A program made the position numbers and the translations under genes. From Paenibacillus puerhi (GTDB taxonomy: Bacteria > Bacillota > Bacilli > Paenibacillales > NBRC-103111), in contig NZ_WUWM01000006.1 in assembly GCF_009846885.1 (NCBI RefSeq), positions 62,001 through 126,000 on the forward strand: 64,000 nt of DNA. Direction: 5' to 3'. The notes below the pieces were generated by a model. It did no database searches, had not been told where the DNA came from, and worked only from the letters and a program-made list of their open reading frames with translations. Positions 16,329-24,771 of the stretch are shown one piece after another; positions within the stretch are counted from its first letter, which is position 1, and each line of letters opens with the position of its first letter.

Positions 16329-16958
16329 TTGCAGTTTAAACCACATCCCTTTAATACCGCCATTGTTATCACAGACCCACAAAATGATTTCTTGAGTCCT
16401 GGGGGAAAAGGCTATCATCTGACAAAAGATACTATTGAGCAAAACAACACTGTACATAACCTTGAACTATTAATGAGCACTGCACTCAATAAAGGGTATC
16501 AGCTTTTCATATCGCCCCATTATTTATACCCTCATGATTTTGGCTGGCAATTTACTGGAAATGAACAAAAAATGTTATTAGGTCTTAGAATGTATCAAGT
16601 GGCAAATGCGTACACACCACCGTCTGTAGGAGCTGATTTTGTTCAATCTTTCAAACCTTATATTTTTGATAGGAGAACAATCGTTTCAACTCCACACAAG
16701 GTTGCTAGTCCACAAACAAATGACTTGGTATACCAGTTACGACTACAAAGAAAAGAAAAGACAATTATTGCAGGAGTACTTTCCAATATTTGTGTAGAGT
16801 CCCATATGAGACATTTAATCGAAAATGGGTTTGAAACTGCTATTGTATACGATGCCACAGCAGCGACTAGTGAAAGGGATTTCCAAGCAGCCATTACCAA
16901 TTACAAAGCATTCGCCAGTGCTACATGGACAACACAGGAAGCAATTTCACATTTATAA
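16329..16958 (+). CDS. Isochorismatase-like cysteine hydrolase
   Basis: A 209-residue cytoplasmic alpha/beta hydrolase of the isochorismatase/nicotinamidase group. The catalytic triad candidates are the Asp in ITDPQNDF (residue 16), the Lys in TPHKVAS and the Cys in SNICVESHMRH. The cis-peptide stretch is GVLSNIC. The actual substrate (isochorismate, an N-carbamoyl amide or another) cannot be told. The TTG start is supported by GGGAGG eight bases upstream; a nearby ATG is in another frame. It is single-gene and divergent from the RibD-like gene. Confidence 0.88.
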   Translation: MQFKPHPFNTAIVITDPQNDFLSPGGKGYHLTKDTIEQNNTVHNLELLMSTALNKGYQLFISPHYLYPHDFGWQFTGNEQKMLLGLRMYQVANAYTPPSVGADFVQSFKPYIFDRRTIVSTPHKVASPQTNDLVYQLRLQRKEKTIIAGVLSNICVESHMRHLIENGFETAIVYDATAATSERDFQAAITNYKAFASATWTTQEAISHL

Positions 16959-17184
16959 GGGATATTAAATGAAGGTGCAGTTACGTGTTATGAATGACAA
17001 AAATAAGTAAATAAATTATATAGATATTTTCTTCAACAAATAAAAAATTAAATTTCCATTTTTCAATCGAAGCTTCTACGATAAAGCATGTAGTTCTTTT
17101 TCTGGACTTTAAAGGACTAAGAAAATACTTTATTTTCTTCTGACACTGGCACCGGGCGAAACGAAATAGACGCCGTGGCAACAG
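16959..17184. other. Non-coding gap
   Basis: Nothing recognisable. It separates the hydrolase from a resolvase remnant on the other strand. Confidence 0.3.
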
Positions 17185-17316
17185 CTAGAAATTGATTTCC
17201 TCGTATTCCTTCACTCGCCGGTAAAACGTAGGCTTTTTCATACCGATCCGACGCATAGCCTCCATTGCGGTAATCTGGCCAGCTTTCCATTCCTGGTACG
17301 CTTCCACAAATTTTCT
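17185..17316 (-). pseudogene. C-terminal fragment of a serine recombinase/resolvase
   Basis: The minus strand reads FVEAYQEWKAGQITAMEAMR followed by RIGMKKPTFYRRVKEYE and a TAG at 17185-17187. This is the helix-turn-helix C-terminus of Tn3-type resolvases (WKxGxITxxEAMxxxxMKxxTFYRxVKExE). The catalytic N-terminal domain is absent. It marks an old transposon insertion next to the GH32 locus. Confidence 0.7.
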
Positions 17317-17372
17317 TTATAATTATCAAGATAACCATCTTCAAATCAAAATAACGAATGCGATGGTATGAG

Positions 17373-17397
17373 AAAAGGGGGCTAGCCGCCCCCTTTC
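17373..17397 (-). terminator. Terminator of the GH32 gene
   Basis: A GC-rich stem AAAGGGGGC/GCCCCCTTT with a short loop directly at the GH32 stop, followed on the minus strand by TTTTCTC. Confidence 0.75.
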
Positions 17398-18918
17398 AGT
17401 CGATTGTAGTTGTAACGTCCAGCTCCCATACATCGAGTGATTCGATGATGGCCTCGCCGCCTCTCGCGAATAAGCGGATTCCAAGGCTGGAAGACTCCGG
17501 GTATATCCGATTCGTGATCGTCTTCATCCCGCCGTTGGCAAACAACTCCACTGACGAACGATCGAGGAAGAGGTGAAAAACAATGCGCCCGTCAGGCAGC
17601 GACGCCAACTCGACTTCACTGCATCCTGGTTCACCTGCTCCTGAACGGCTTCGATCCATCCGCAGCTTACCTTCCGATGATGCATATGCCACCTCAGTAT
17701 ACTCCTGACCGTCGTCCGAGCAACGTAGCTGCATGCCAAATTCTGTGCCCTCGACGGATCTTGAAATGCTGAATATCGCCTTGATCTCCAGCGAATCGCC
17801 TTTCACATTGGCAAGAGGCGCAACCGTATCTGCGTCAACCGTCAGATTACTGAATGCATGGTGAGCGCCCCGGATCGACTGTAACTCTTCAACTGGATTC
17901 ATGCGCAAAGTCCCGTCCTTGGCAAATGTCAGCTCACGAGGTATGGTAAACGCCCCCATCCAGCCTCGTTCTTGTTCCGGCATCTTTGCTCCCCATTATT
18001 CATCCATCCGATCAAAATGCGTCTTCCCCGCTCATCCTGAAACGTCTGCGGCACATAAAAATCAAAGCCGTAGTCGAGCCTTTCCCGATAACGTACTTCC
18101 AGCTTGCCAGATTCGTAGTTAAACTTTCCGGATAGGTACATCGTCTTGGTGTCGTCCATATTCATTGGAGAAAAGATAAGAACGTGTTCACCATCCCCAC
18201 CCAGTGGAAACAGGTCCGGACATTCCCACATATTCCCCATCGTTCCGTCGCTTTCAGCTGCGACTCCTACGTAGCTCCATTGCCGCGGATTGTGGGATAT
18301 AAAGAGAAGCGCCTTACCAAGACCGTCCTTGCCGTAGCCTATGACCATATACCAAAGCCCATCATGCCTCCATACCTTCGGATCCCGGAAGCCGAAGCCG
18401 CCTTCCTCCAGTGGAGCGGCGATAACCGGATTATCCGGCAATTTCTCGAACGACAAACCGTCCGTGCTCGTCGCAATGCACTGTACCTCCTCAGGCATAC
18501 ACCCATCGACATGTCCCGTGTAAATGAGCGTAAGCAGACCCTGATCGTCGACAGCACTGCCCGACCAACAGCCGTAGCCCCGAGTTTCACCAAGATCGTA
18601 TACCTCAGACGGAGCCAAAGCGATTGGTAGATGCTCCCACCTGATAAGGTCCTTGCTTTTGGCGTGTCCCCAATACATCGGGCCATGAAGGGGCTCATAG
18701 GGATTGTGCTGATAAAATACATGATATTCGCCCTTGAACGCAATCAAGCCATTCGGATCATTCATCCAACGTGCCCGTGGCATCATATGATATCGAAGTC
18801 TGTAGCTGTCATCCGCCGGCAGTTCCGCCGCAGTTCGATTCAACGCCTCGTCGGCTTGCTTCAACCGCTCCATATGATCGGTTTGCAATTGATTTTTAGA
18901 TGGATTCTCCAACCACAT
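17396..18918 (-). pseudogene. GH32 beta-fructosidase (levanase/sucrase type), frameshifted
   Basis: Together about 500 residues of a cytoplasmic GH32 enzyme hydrolysing sucrose or fructo-oligosaccharides. The N-terminal propeller has the nucleophile motif ARWMNDPNG, the FRDPKVW motif and the acid/base motif MWECPDLFPL. The C-terminal beta-sandwich has FLDRSSVELFANGG. The frame breaks near 17995-18000: the first part runs to ILIGWMNN and out of frame, and the second resumes with WGAKMPEQERGWMGAFTIPR. One inserted or deleted base in the AATAATGGGG stretch explains it. The start ATG has AAGGAAGG upstream and no signal peptide. If the indel is a sequencing error, this is the functional hydrolase of the importer locus. 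Confidence 0.88.
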
Positions 18919-19023
18919 TCACCTTCCTTAGGAATTAGTTTTCTTGTTCGTTCATCCGCAGTAATGTACAAACCTCTGCTTCGTCCTTCGGTCTCGTACC
19001 TTAACATCAGATTATTTAACATA

Positions 19024-20646
19024 TCAATCATTTGAAATGTGCTGCAAATGATTGTTTCTTCGATATTCATCAGGCGTCATCCCGAACTTGTTTTTAAACA
19101 CCCTGTAAAAATATTTATCATCCTTAAATCCGGTACGCGGGGCGATCTCGTACACTCTCAAATCACTTTTTTGCAGCAGTTCCAGCGCTTTCTTCATCCG
19201 GAACTCCGATAAATATTTGCTAAAAGTTGTCCCCAAATTCTGTTTGAACATGAGCGTCAAATAGTTAGGGCTAAAGAACAAACTTGCCGCTACTGTATCC
19301 AGAGACAAATCTTCCATATAATGCGCCTCCACATATTGTAGGCAAGACTCTACGACAGACTCATGCTTTCTAGAGCGGCTCTTCTGAATCATATCCATCC
19401 AATGAAGCAGCAGGTTCATAAAGCATTTTTTGCACATTTCGTAATTGTCGATTACGGAAAGTTGGCTTTCCGCTCCCATCACAATGTCCTTGTAGTCCTG
19501 CTCAGAGACAAAATCCCTGATGACTACGGCAACACCGGCTATCATCCGCTGCACGATCTTAATCCACTGACCCGGTTCAGGAAGCCCGCCCTGGAGTATC
19601 CCGGCAAACCATTCATCCACCTGATTCATCAGCTGCCCGCTCTTCCCTTTGCGAATCGATTCTTTGAACAACTCTTCCTCTTTGCCATAATTATAGAGTA
19701 CAGAGCGAATAAGCCGGCTGATCTCCGAATACGGAATGACCGTCCTGTCATGCAGAAAATAACGAAAAGAAGCAGCCATCAGCGCCTCTTCGCATGATTG
19801 CTTTGCTTCTTCGATTACATAGCTGCACATCCGGCCGATCCCGATGGTGATGGAGATGCCGAATTGCTTCGAGCCTTGGAATGCGAACTCCTGCAAAACG
19901 CTTTCCAATTCCGCCATGCTGCATGCAGATAGGCTGGGAAAGGTCAGCACCGTAAGCAGCAGTCTCTTATCCTCTCGGGAGTAGAAAGATACGGACGACC
20001 CCCTTCTTGCCACTGCGGACTCCATTTGCTCAAGCAGTGCACTTTTCATATAGCTTCCGCTTTCCCATGACGCTGCCGGAATCCCGTCGCCTTCTATTTT
20101 GACCGCCACAACAATACCCTGAGCTTCAAGTGAAAATTGTCTGCGCATTTCTGCACCTTTCGCTTCAGGCACTCCTTCCGTTATCCAATCATTCAGAAGC
20201 TGTTCCCGATAAACAGATAACGTCTGATCCAGTTGCTGTTTGATTTGTTCTTTTTCAAGCTGATTCGTTTTCTCTCTTGTAATACTGTCTTCGGCTTTAT
20301 CCAGAATGTGGCTGATGCTCTCTTCTTTAATCGGCTTGACCAAGTAATCGAAAGCACCCAACTGAATGGCCTTCTGCGCATATTCAAAATACCGGTAACC
20401 GCTAAGAATGATGACCTTGACCGGATGGGCGGAAGCATTCATCTGCTCAATCATCTTCAACCCATTCAGCACCGGCATCTTAATATCCGTAAACACGATA
20501 TCGATCGGATTCGTGCGAATGACTTCCAAAGCCTCTTGCCCGTTCTTGGCTTCCAGCACATGACAATGAGATCTGGCTTCCCTGATCATCTTGGCCAGCC
20601 CTCTACGTTGAATGGCCTCATCATCTACAACCAATATGTACTGCAT
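19024..20646 (-). CDS. YesN-type response regulator with AraC output domain
   Basis: About 540 residues. The receiver domain begins QYILVVDDEAIQRRGLAKMI, with phospho-acceptor Asp in IVFTDIKMP (about residue 54). A long middle region of low similarity follows. The C-terminus is an AraC double helix-turn-helix (SLDTVAASLFFSPNYLTLMF, then YEIAPRTGFKDDKYFYRVFK). The ATG at 20646 is chosen over a GTG three codons earlier because of the spacing of AGG. Its partner should be the YesM kinase at 24772-26592, with the sugar importer encoded between them. It probably activates that importer in response to a carbohydrate. Confidence 0.92.
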   Translation of the reverse strand: MQYILVVDDEAIQRRGLAKMIREARSHCHVLEAKNGQEALEVIRTNPIDIVFTDIKMPVLNGLKMIEQMNASAHPVKVIILSGYRYFEYAQKAIQLGAFDYLVKPIKEESISHILDKAEDSITREKTNQLEKEQIKQQLDQTLSVYREQLLNDWITEGVPEAKGAEMRRQFSLEAQGIVVAVKIEGDGIPAASWESGSYMKSALLEQMESAVARRGSSVSFYSREDKRLLLTVLTFPSLSACSMAELESVLQEFAFQGSKQFGISITIGIGRMCSYVIEEAKQSCEEALMAASFRYFLHDRTVIPYSEISRLIRSVLYNYGKEEELFKESIRKGKSGQLMNQVDEWFAGILQGGLPEPGQWIKIVQRMIAGVAVVIRDFVSEQDYKDIVMGAESQLSVIDNYEMCKKCFMNLLLHWMDMIQKSRSRKHESVVESCLQYVEAHYMEDLSLDTVAASLFFSPNYLTLMFKQNLGTTFSKYLSEFRMKKALELLQKSDLRVYEIAPRTGFKDDKYFYRVFKNKFGMTPDEYRRNNHLQHISND

Positions 20647-20698
20647 GTAAGCCACCTGCCCTTTGTGCTTATTTACTTGCCACCAGTGACAGTGAAAG

Positions 20699-21428
20699 TT
20701 AGACGAGCTTCACCGTTCCCTGAACCGCATACACTACTACGCCGCTCTGACCTTCTTCCGGGAATACCAGATCGGTGATGACAGCTGCGCCTTCACCGGC
20801 GAACACCTCAACAGAGCAAGTATCCACCCATACATTTAGCTTGATTCTACCATGCAGCGGCAATACCTGCGCCGCATGTCTGCCGGGGAAATTGGCATGA
20901 AAACCGGTATTTCCCGACCGGGACCGATCTACGAAGACCTCCCGTTTTGCCGGAACGTACCCACAACGGTTTCGTACGATTCCGACGCGAGGATCTTAAA
21001 TCCGAATTCCAAGGCTGTTTGCAGCTCAAATTCTGCCTCCAATACATAACAAGACATGGAAACTGCGGATAGCAGATTGATTCCCGGCTCTCGCAGCTAG
21101 CTAGTTCGAGCGTTCGAGGCAGCGTCATAGCGCTGCGCCAGCCTTCTGTCGGTATCAGATTGGCGTACGCTCATCCAACCGACGTAAATACGACGTCCGT
21201 CCTGCTCGGGAATGTCCGACCAGCTGACTCCCGCGTAGTGGACGGGTCGCCATCCACCGGCAGCTCGAATAAGTCGGGACATTCCCATACGCCGATATGC
21301 GCTCCCTCCCCTTCTCCGAACTGACTGGCAAAGCTCCAATCTTTCAGGTTGGGAGAATGATAAATGCTTACCGTCTGCCCGGAGGCGAGAATCAGGATCC
21401 AGCGGCTGGTCGGTCCGTGCCAACCCGG
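20699..21428 (-). pseudogene. Second GH32 gene, truncated and frameshifted
   Basis: Just past the permease stop the minus strand reads GPTSRWILILASGQTVSIYH, HIGVWECPDLFELPVDGDP, DIPEQDGRRIYVGWMS and finally SGNTGFHANFPGRHAAQV, VDTCSVEVFAGEGAAVITDL and VQGTVKLV with a stop at 20699. These are the blade containing the acid/base, the GWM motif and the C-terminal sandwich of a GH32 enzyme in several frames. The NDPNG nucleophile blade is missing. In the ancestor it would have followed the permease gene directly. Confidence 0.8.
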
Positions 21429-21442
21429 CATCAGAACCGTGC

Positions 21443-22273
21443 CTATCCTTTGATTCCTGTGCTTGTGATGCCTTGCACATAGTATTTCTGCAGGAGCAGG
21501 AAAATCAGAACGATAGGTAAAGTCGTAAACGTAAGTGTTGCCATGATTTGACCGTAGAAGATCGGCGGCAGTGTAAAGAACGTTTGAATTCCGAGCTGAA
21601 TGTTCCGCAGCGATTCTCCGGTCGTCACCAGGATCGGCCACATAAAATCTCCCCAGTGGGAGATAAAATCCAGAATGAATACCGTTGTAAACACAGGCCC
21701 TGACAATGGAACGACGATCTTAATGAAGGTTTTCATGGGAGAATAGCCATCAATGGCCGCAGACTCCAGAAGTTCGTTCGGGATGTCCATAAAGAACTGG
21801 CGGAACATAAAGATGCTGAAGCAGTTGGCGATAAAAGGGACGATCAGCGCAAACCAGGTGTTCACCCAGCTTAGGCTGTTGACGACGAAGTACAGCGGCA
21901 TCACGATGCTTTCAAATGGAACGATCATTAGCGCGATTATCGCAGTGAGGATGATGCTTTTTCCTCTGAAATTCAGCTTCGCTAAGGCGTATCCGCACAA
22001 AGAGTTTACTCCGAGTCCACTGATACCGATAATCGAGACGTAAAATAAACTGTTGAACAAGTATTTCATCATCGGAATACGTTGGAAAGCCTTTATATAA
22101 TTATCAAAGGTTATATTCGTAGGAAGTAAAGATTTGATCGAGCCTAACTCGGCAAAAATCTGATTCTCCGGTTTCAGCGATGATATGACCATCCACAGCA
22201 AAGGGATAATAAAGAGCACCGACACGATAATGTTGGACGCATAGACGAATATTGTAATCTTACGATCAGCCAT
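21443..22273 (-). CDS. Sugar ABC transporter permease, MalG/CUT1 type
   Basis: A 276-residue inner-membrane protein with six predicted helices, the second permease of a CUT1 importer. The cytoplasmic coupling motif is ESAAIDGYSPMKTFIKIVVP (about 170-190), the EAA loop that docks on the ATPase. It ends with the CUT1-typical YVQGITSTGIKG. No ATPase gene is present; such systems share an MsmX-type ATPase encoded elsewhere. The ATG has GAAGGTG upstream. It follows the first permease with an 18-base gap. Confidence 0.94.
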   Translation of the reverse strand: MADRKITIFVYASNIIVSVLFIIPLLWMVISSLKPENQIFAELGSIKSLLPTNITFDNYIKAFQRIPMMKYLFNSLFYVSIIGISGLGVNSLCGYALAKLNFRGKSIILTAIIALMIVPFESIVMPLYFVVNSLSWVNTWFALIVPFIANCFSIFMFRQFFMDIPNELLESAAIDGYSPMKTFIKIVVPLSGPVFTTVFILDFISHWGDFMWPILVTTGESLRNIQLGIQTFFTLPPIFYGQIMATLTFTTLPIVLIFLLLQKYYVQGITSTGIKG

Positions 22274-22291
22274 GAGCTCGTCACCTTCTTG

Positions 22292-23230
22292 TCATCTGTC
22301 TTTGAGAAACTTCTTCATGGAAAACGAAATGATCACGACAAGCAGGAAGAAAATAACCGATACCGCGGATGCATATCCGGCATTCCTGAACTGAAAGCCC
22401 TGTTGGTAAATGAGTAGCGCCAACGTCCTCGTCGAATTCTCAGGCCCGCCATTGGTCATTACATAGGGCTGAGTGAACAGCTTCACTGCTTGAATCGTTG
22501 TGATGGTTAACACAAATACGATTACATTGTATAAGTTTGGAATGGTGATATATTTTAGCTGCTGCAGCTTATTAGCTCCGTCCATAGCCGAGGCTTCATA
22601 GAGATCCTTCGGAATACTCTGAAGTCCCGCGAGGAAAATCATCATTTGATATCCTGCTGCTTGCCATACCGACATAAAAATGATGGAATTCATCGCCTGG
22701 GACGCGCTGCGCAGGAAAGGCTGCTTCGGAATACCCAGCCAGTGCAACGCCGAGTTTATTAACCCTTCATTCGGGTTATATAAGGAGATCCACAAGATGG
22801 CGATTACCGTCATTGAGGTAATGACCGGACTGAAATAGGCGATTCGGAACACATTCCTCATCTTCAGCCTGTTATTGACTAACAAAGCAAGCATAAGTGC
22901 CACGGCTGATTGTACCGGAACGACGATAACTGTGAAGTACATCGTGTTATACAGCGATTTATAGAACAGCTTATCTTTTAACAGAAGTACATAATTATCG
23001 AAGCCGATAAATTTGATTTGATCAGGCCGAAGTAAATTGAACTTGGTAAATCCGAACACCACCGCCAGCATAAAAGGCAGCAGCAAAAAGATAATCAGTA
23101 GGATGACGGCCGGCAGAACGAATGAAATGCCCGTGACGGATTCTCTTCGCTTCTGGAACCCGATTGACGATAGCTTGGACTTCTTGGAGCCAGTCTGAGC
23201 TTGAACTTGTTGTGAACTTACGCTTTGCAT
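22292..23230 (-). CDS. Sugar ABC transporter permease, MalF/CUT1 type
   Basis: A 312-residue membrane protein with an N-terminal cytoplasmic extension and six helices, the first permease of the importer. The EAA loop is YEASAMDGANKLQQLKYITI, and the conserved TNGGPENSTRTLALLIYQQG stretch precedes the last helices, as in other MalF-like permeases. The start is preceded by AGGAG at a wide spacing. A strong stem-loop lies between the binding-protein gene and this gene, which probably lowers permease expression relative to the binding protein. Confidence 0.94.
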   Translation of the reverse strand: MQSVSSQQVQAQTGSKKSKLSSIGFQKRRESVTGISFVLPAVILLIIFLLLPFMLAVVFGFTKFNLLRPDQIKFIGFDNYVLLLKDKLFYKSLYNTMYFTVIVVPVQSAVALMLALLVNNRLKMRNVFRIAYFSPVITSMTVIAILWISLYNPNEGLINSALHWLGIPKQPFLRSASQAMNSIIFMSVWQAAGYQMMIFLAGLQSIPKDLYEASAMDGANKLQQLKYITIPNLYNVIVFVLTITTIQAVKLFTQPYVMTNGGPENSTRTLALLIYQQGFQFRNAGYASAVSVIFFLLVVIISFSMKKFLKDR

Positions 23231-23276
23231 AGATCCATCATCACTCCTCTCAAAGTTTTCCTGAAAACGAACGTGA

Positions 23277-23336
23277 AATCCGGCGGCTGCGCGGCATTCT
23301 CACTGAGTGCCGTTCTCTATGACGGCAGCCGGGATT
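23277..23336 (-). terminator. Intercistronic stem-loop between binding-protein and permease genes
   Basis: Outer arms AATCC and GGATT, then CGGCTGC/GCAGCCG after a two-base bulge, with an inner CGGCA/TGCCG stem. It has no T-run, so it is better seen as an mRNA-stabilising or attenuating element than as a full terminator. Confidence 0.6.
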
Positions 23337-23353
23337 CCATTAATAAAGGGCGT

Positions 23354-24661
23354 TTAATTGCTGAAATTGCGCTTATACTCTTTGTCGTACGATGCAGCTA
23401 CGCTATCAAGCGATTTCTTCACATCAGCGCCCATCATAATGTCCGTCAACGCTTCGGCGAACTTCTGAGTCAGTACCGGATATGCCGGAGTAACAGGTCT
23501 TGCATGGGACACGGTCGTTACCTGATCTTTGATAATGCGCATAGGAAGCTCATTGTACTCAGGAAGACTGTCATACGCGGATTTTCGGCTAGCCGGCATG
23601 CTGATCGCTTTGGCAAGCTGCGCGGAGCTGTCTTTGTTCGTCATCCATTTCACAACCTCCGCAGCTTCTTTCGGGTGCTTGCTGTCAGCCGATACACCGA
23701 TTGCCCAGCTGCCGGATGGAGCCGTCAGCTTGCCGCCGGGGCTCTTAGGGAAGTACGTGATGCCCCATTCCAGATCCGGGTAGTTCTTGAATCCCGGAAT
23801 GTTCCACGGTCCGCCCAGCTTCGTAGCGGCTTTGCCTTCCTCGAATTCCGTCGGCTTCGGATCGATGTTGAACAATTTTTCGTTCGCCATCTTCTGAAGG
23901 AACTTCGCGGCTTCCACGCCCTTGTCGCTGTTCACCCAGCCCTTCGCTTCCGTGCCTTCCTTGTTCACGATGTCCGTTCCTGCGGAAAGCCACATCTGCT
24001 CGAACGCATAGGTCATCCATTCGCCCTTGTCATTGATCATATTGGTACCGAAGACGTCATCCTTGGATGTCTTCTTCATGACGTCATACCAATTGTCCCA
24101 CGTCCATGCATCTTCCATCTTCGTCGGCGGCTCGATCCCGTACTGCTTCACAATCTTCTTGTTGTAGAATAAGGCAACCGAGGATTCCGCCAATCCGGCT
24201 GCGTAAAACTTATTCTGATAAGTTCCCTGCTGTACGATGGAAGGGACGAAATCATTCAAATCGTCCTTCGTGAAGTACTCATCAAGCGGAATGATAATGT
24301 TAGACGCCGCGTAGTTCGCTACGTTCGGTCCGTCCATAGACACCACGTCGGGAAGCGTATGGGATGCTACCGCTGCATTGATTTTATCCTCATAAGCGAA
24401 GGAGTTGCCTCGGGTGATCGGCTCCATGGTCAACTTGATTTTGCCTTGGTAAGCTTTATTGAATTCTTCCGTGCGTCTTACGTAAAATTCATCCTCCGGT
24501 CCGCTCGCTTGCGGTCTCCAATACGTGATTTCAATTTCTTTCTGTCCACCCTGGCTGTTGTCTCCGGAAGCAGGCGCTGTATGGGTCTGTCCGACTGTGG
24601 AGCAGCCGGCAAGCAAGGATATCACAAGCAAACCCGTTACTGTTGTTATGTTCTTTTTCAA
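23354..24661 (-). CDS. Sugar ABC transporter substrate-binding lipoprotein
   Basis: About 435 residues, the extracellular binding protein of a CUT1 importer, anchored as a lipoprotein (lipobox LLAGC, cysteine about residue 20 from the TTG start). The mature part begins with a linker rich in small residues, then EIEITYWRPQ. The SBP fold continues with DVVSMDGPNVANY and GSWAIGVSADSKHPKEAAEV. The TTG at 24661 is chosen because GGAGGGG sits five bases upstream; the earlier GTG lies before that site. Neighbours (GH32 genes) suggest sucrose or fructo-oligosaccharides as ligand. A perfect cre box lies 26 bases upstream. Confidence 0.94.
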   Translation of the reverse strand: MKKNITTVTGLLVISLLAGCSTVGQTHTAPASGDNSQGGQKEIEITYWRPQASGPEDEFYVRRTEEFNKAYQGKIKLTMEPITRGNSFAYEDKINAAVASHTLPDVVSMDGPNVANYAASNIIIPLDEYFTKDDLNDFVPSIVQQGTYQNKFYAAGLAESSVALFYNKKIVKQYGIEPPTKMEDAWTWDNWYDVMKKTSKDDVFGTNMINDKGEWMTYAFEQMWLSAGTDIVNKEGTEAKGWVNSDKGVEAAKFLQKMANEKLFNIDPKPTEFEEGKAATKLGGPWNIPGFKNYPDLEWGITYFPKSPGGKLTAPSGSWAIGVSADSKHPKEAAEVVKWMTNKDSSAQLAKAISMPASRKSAYDSLPEYNELPMRIIKDQVTTVSHARPVTPAYPVLTQKFAEALTDIMMGADVKKSLDSVAASYDKEYKRNFSN

Positions 24662-24686
24662 TTGAACCCCTCCAAGCACGTTTTCT

Positions 24687-24701
24687 TGTTTACGCTTTCA
24701 T
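24687..24701 (-). promoter_or_regulatory. cre box (CcpA site) before the binding-protein gene
   Basis: On the minus strand ATGAAAGCGTAAACA matches the Bacillus cre consensus WTGNAANCGNWNNCW at all 15 positions. It lies 26 bases before the TTG start, where CcpA binding would block transcription or elongation, giving carbon catabolite repression of the importer. Confidence 0.7.
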
Positions 24702-24771
24702 CATAACGTAACGGCAGCGACCGATCCTACTCTAAAAAACGTGAAATGGTGGACTTTTTCACAGAAAACCC

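Noticed and set aside
23225..24172. 315-codon plus-strand frame
   Set aside because: It is the antisense of the substrate-binding protein; the composition (many His and Arg) is typical of a shadow frame.
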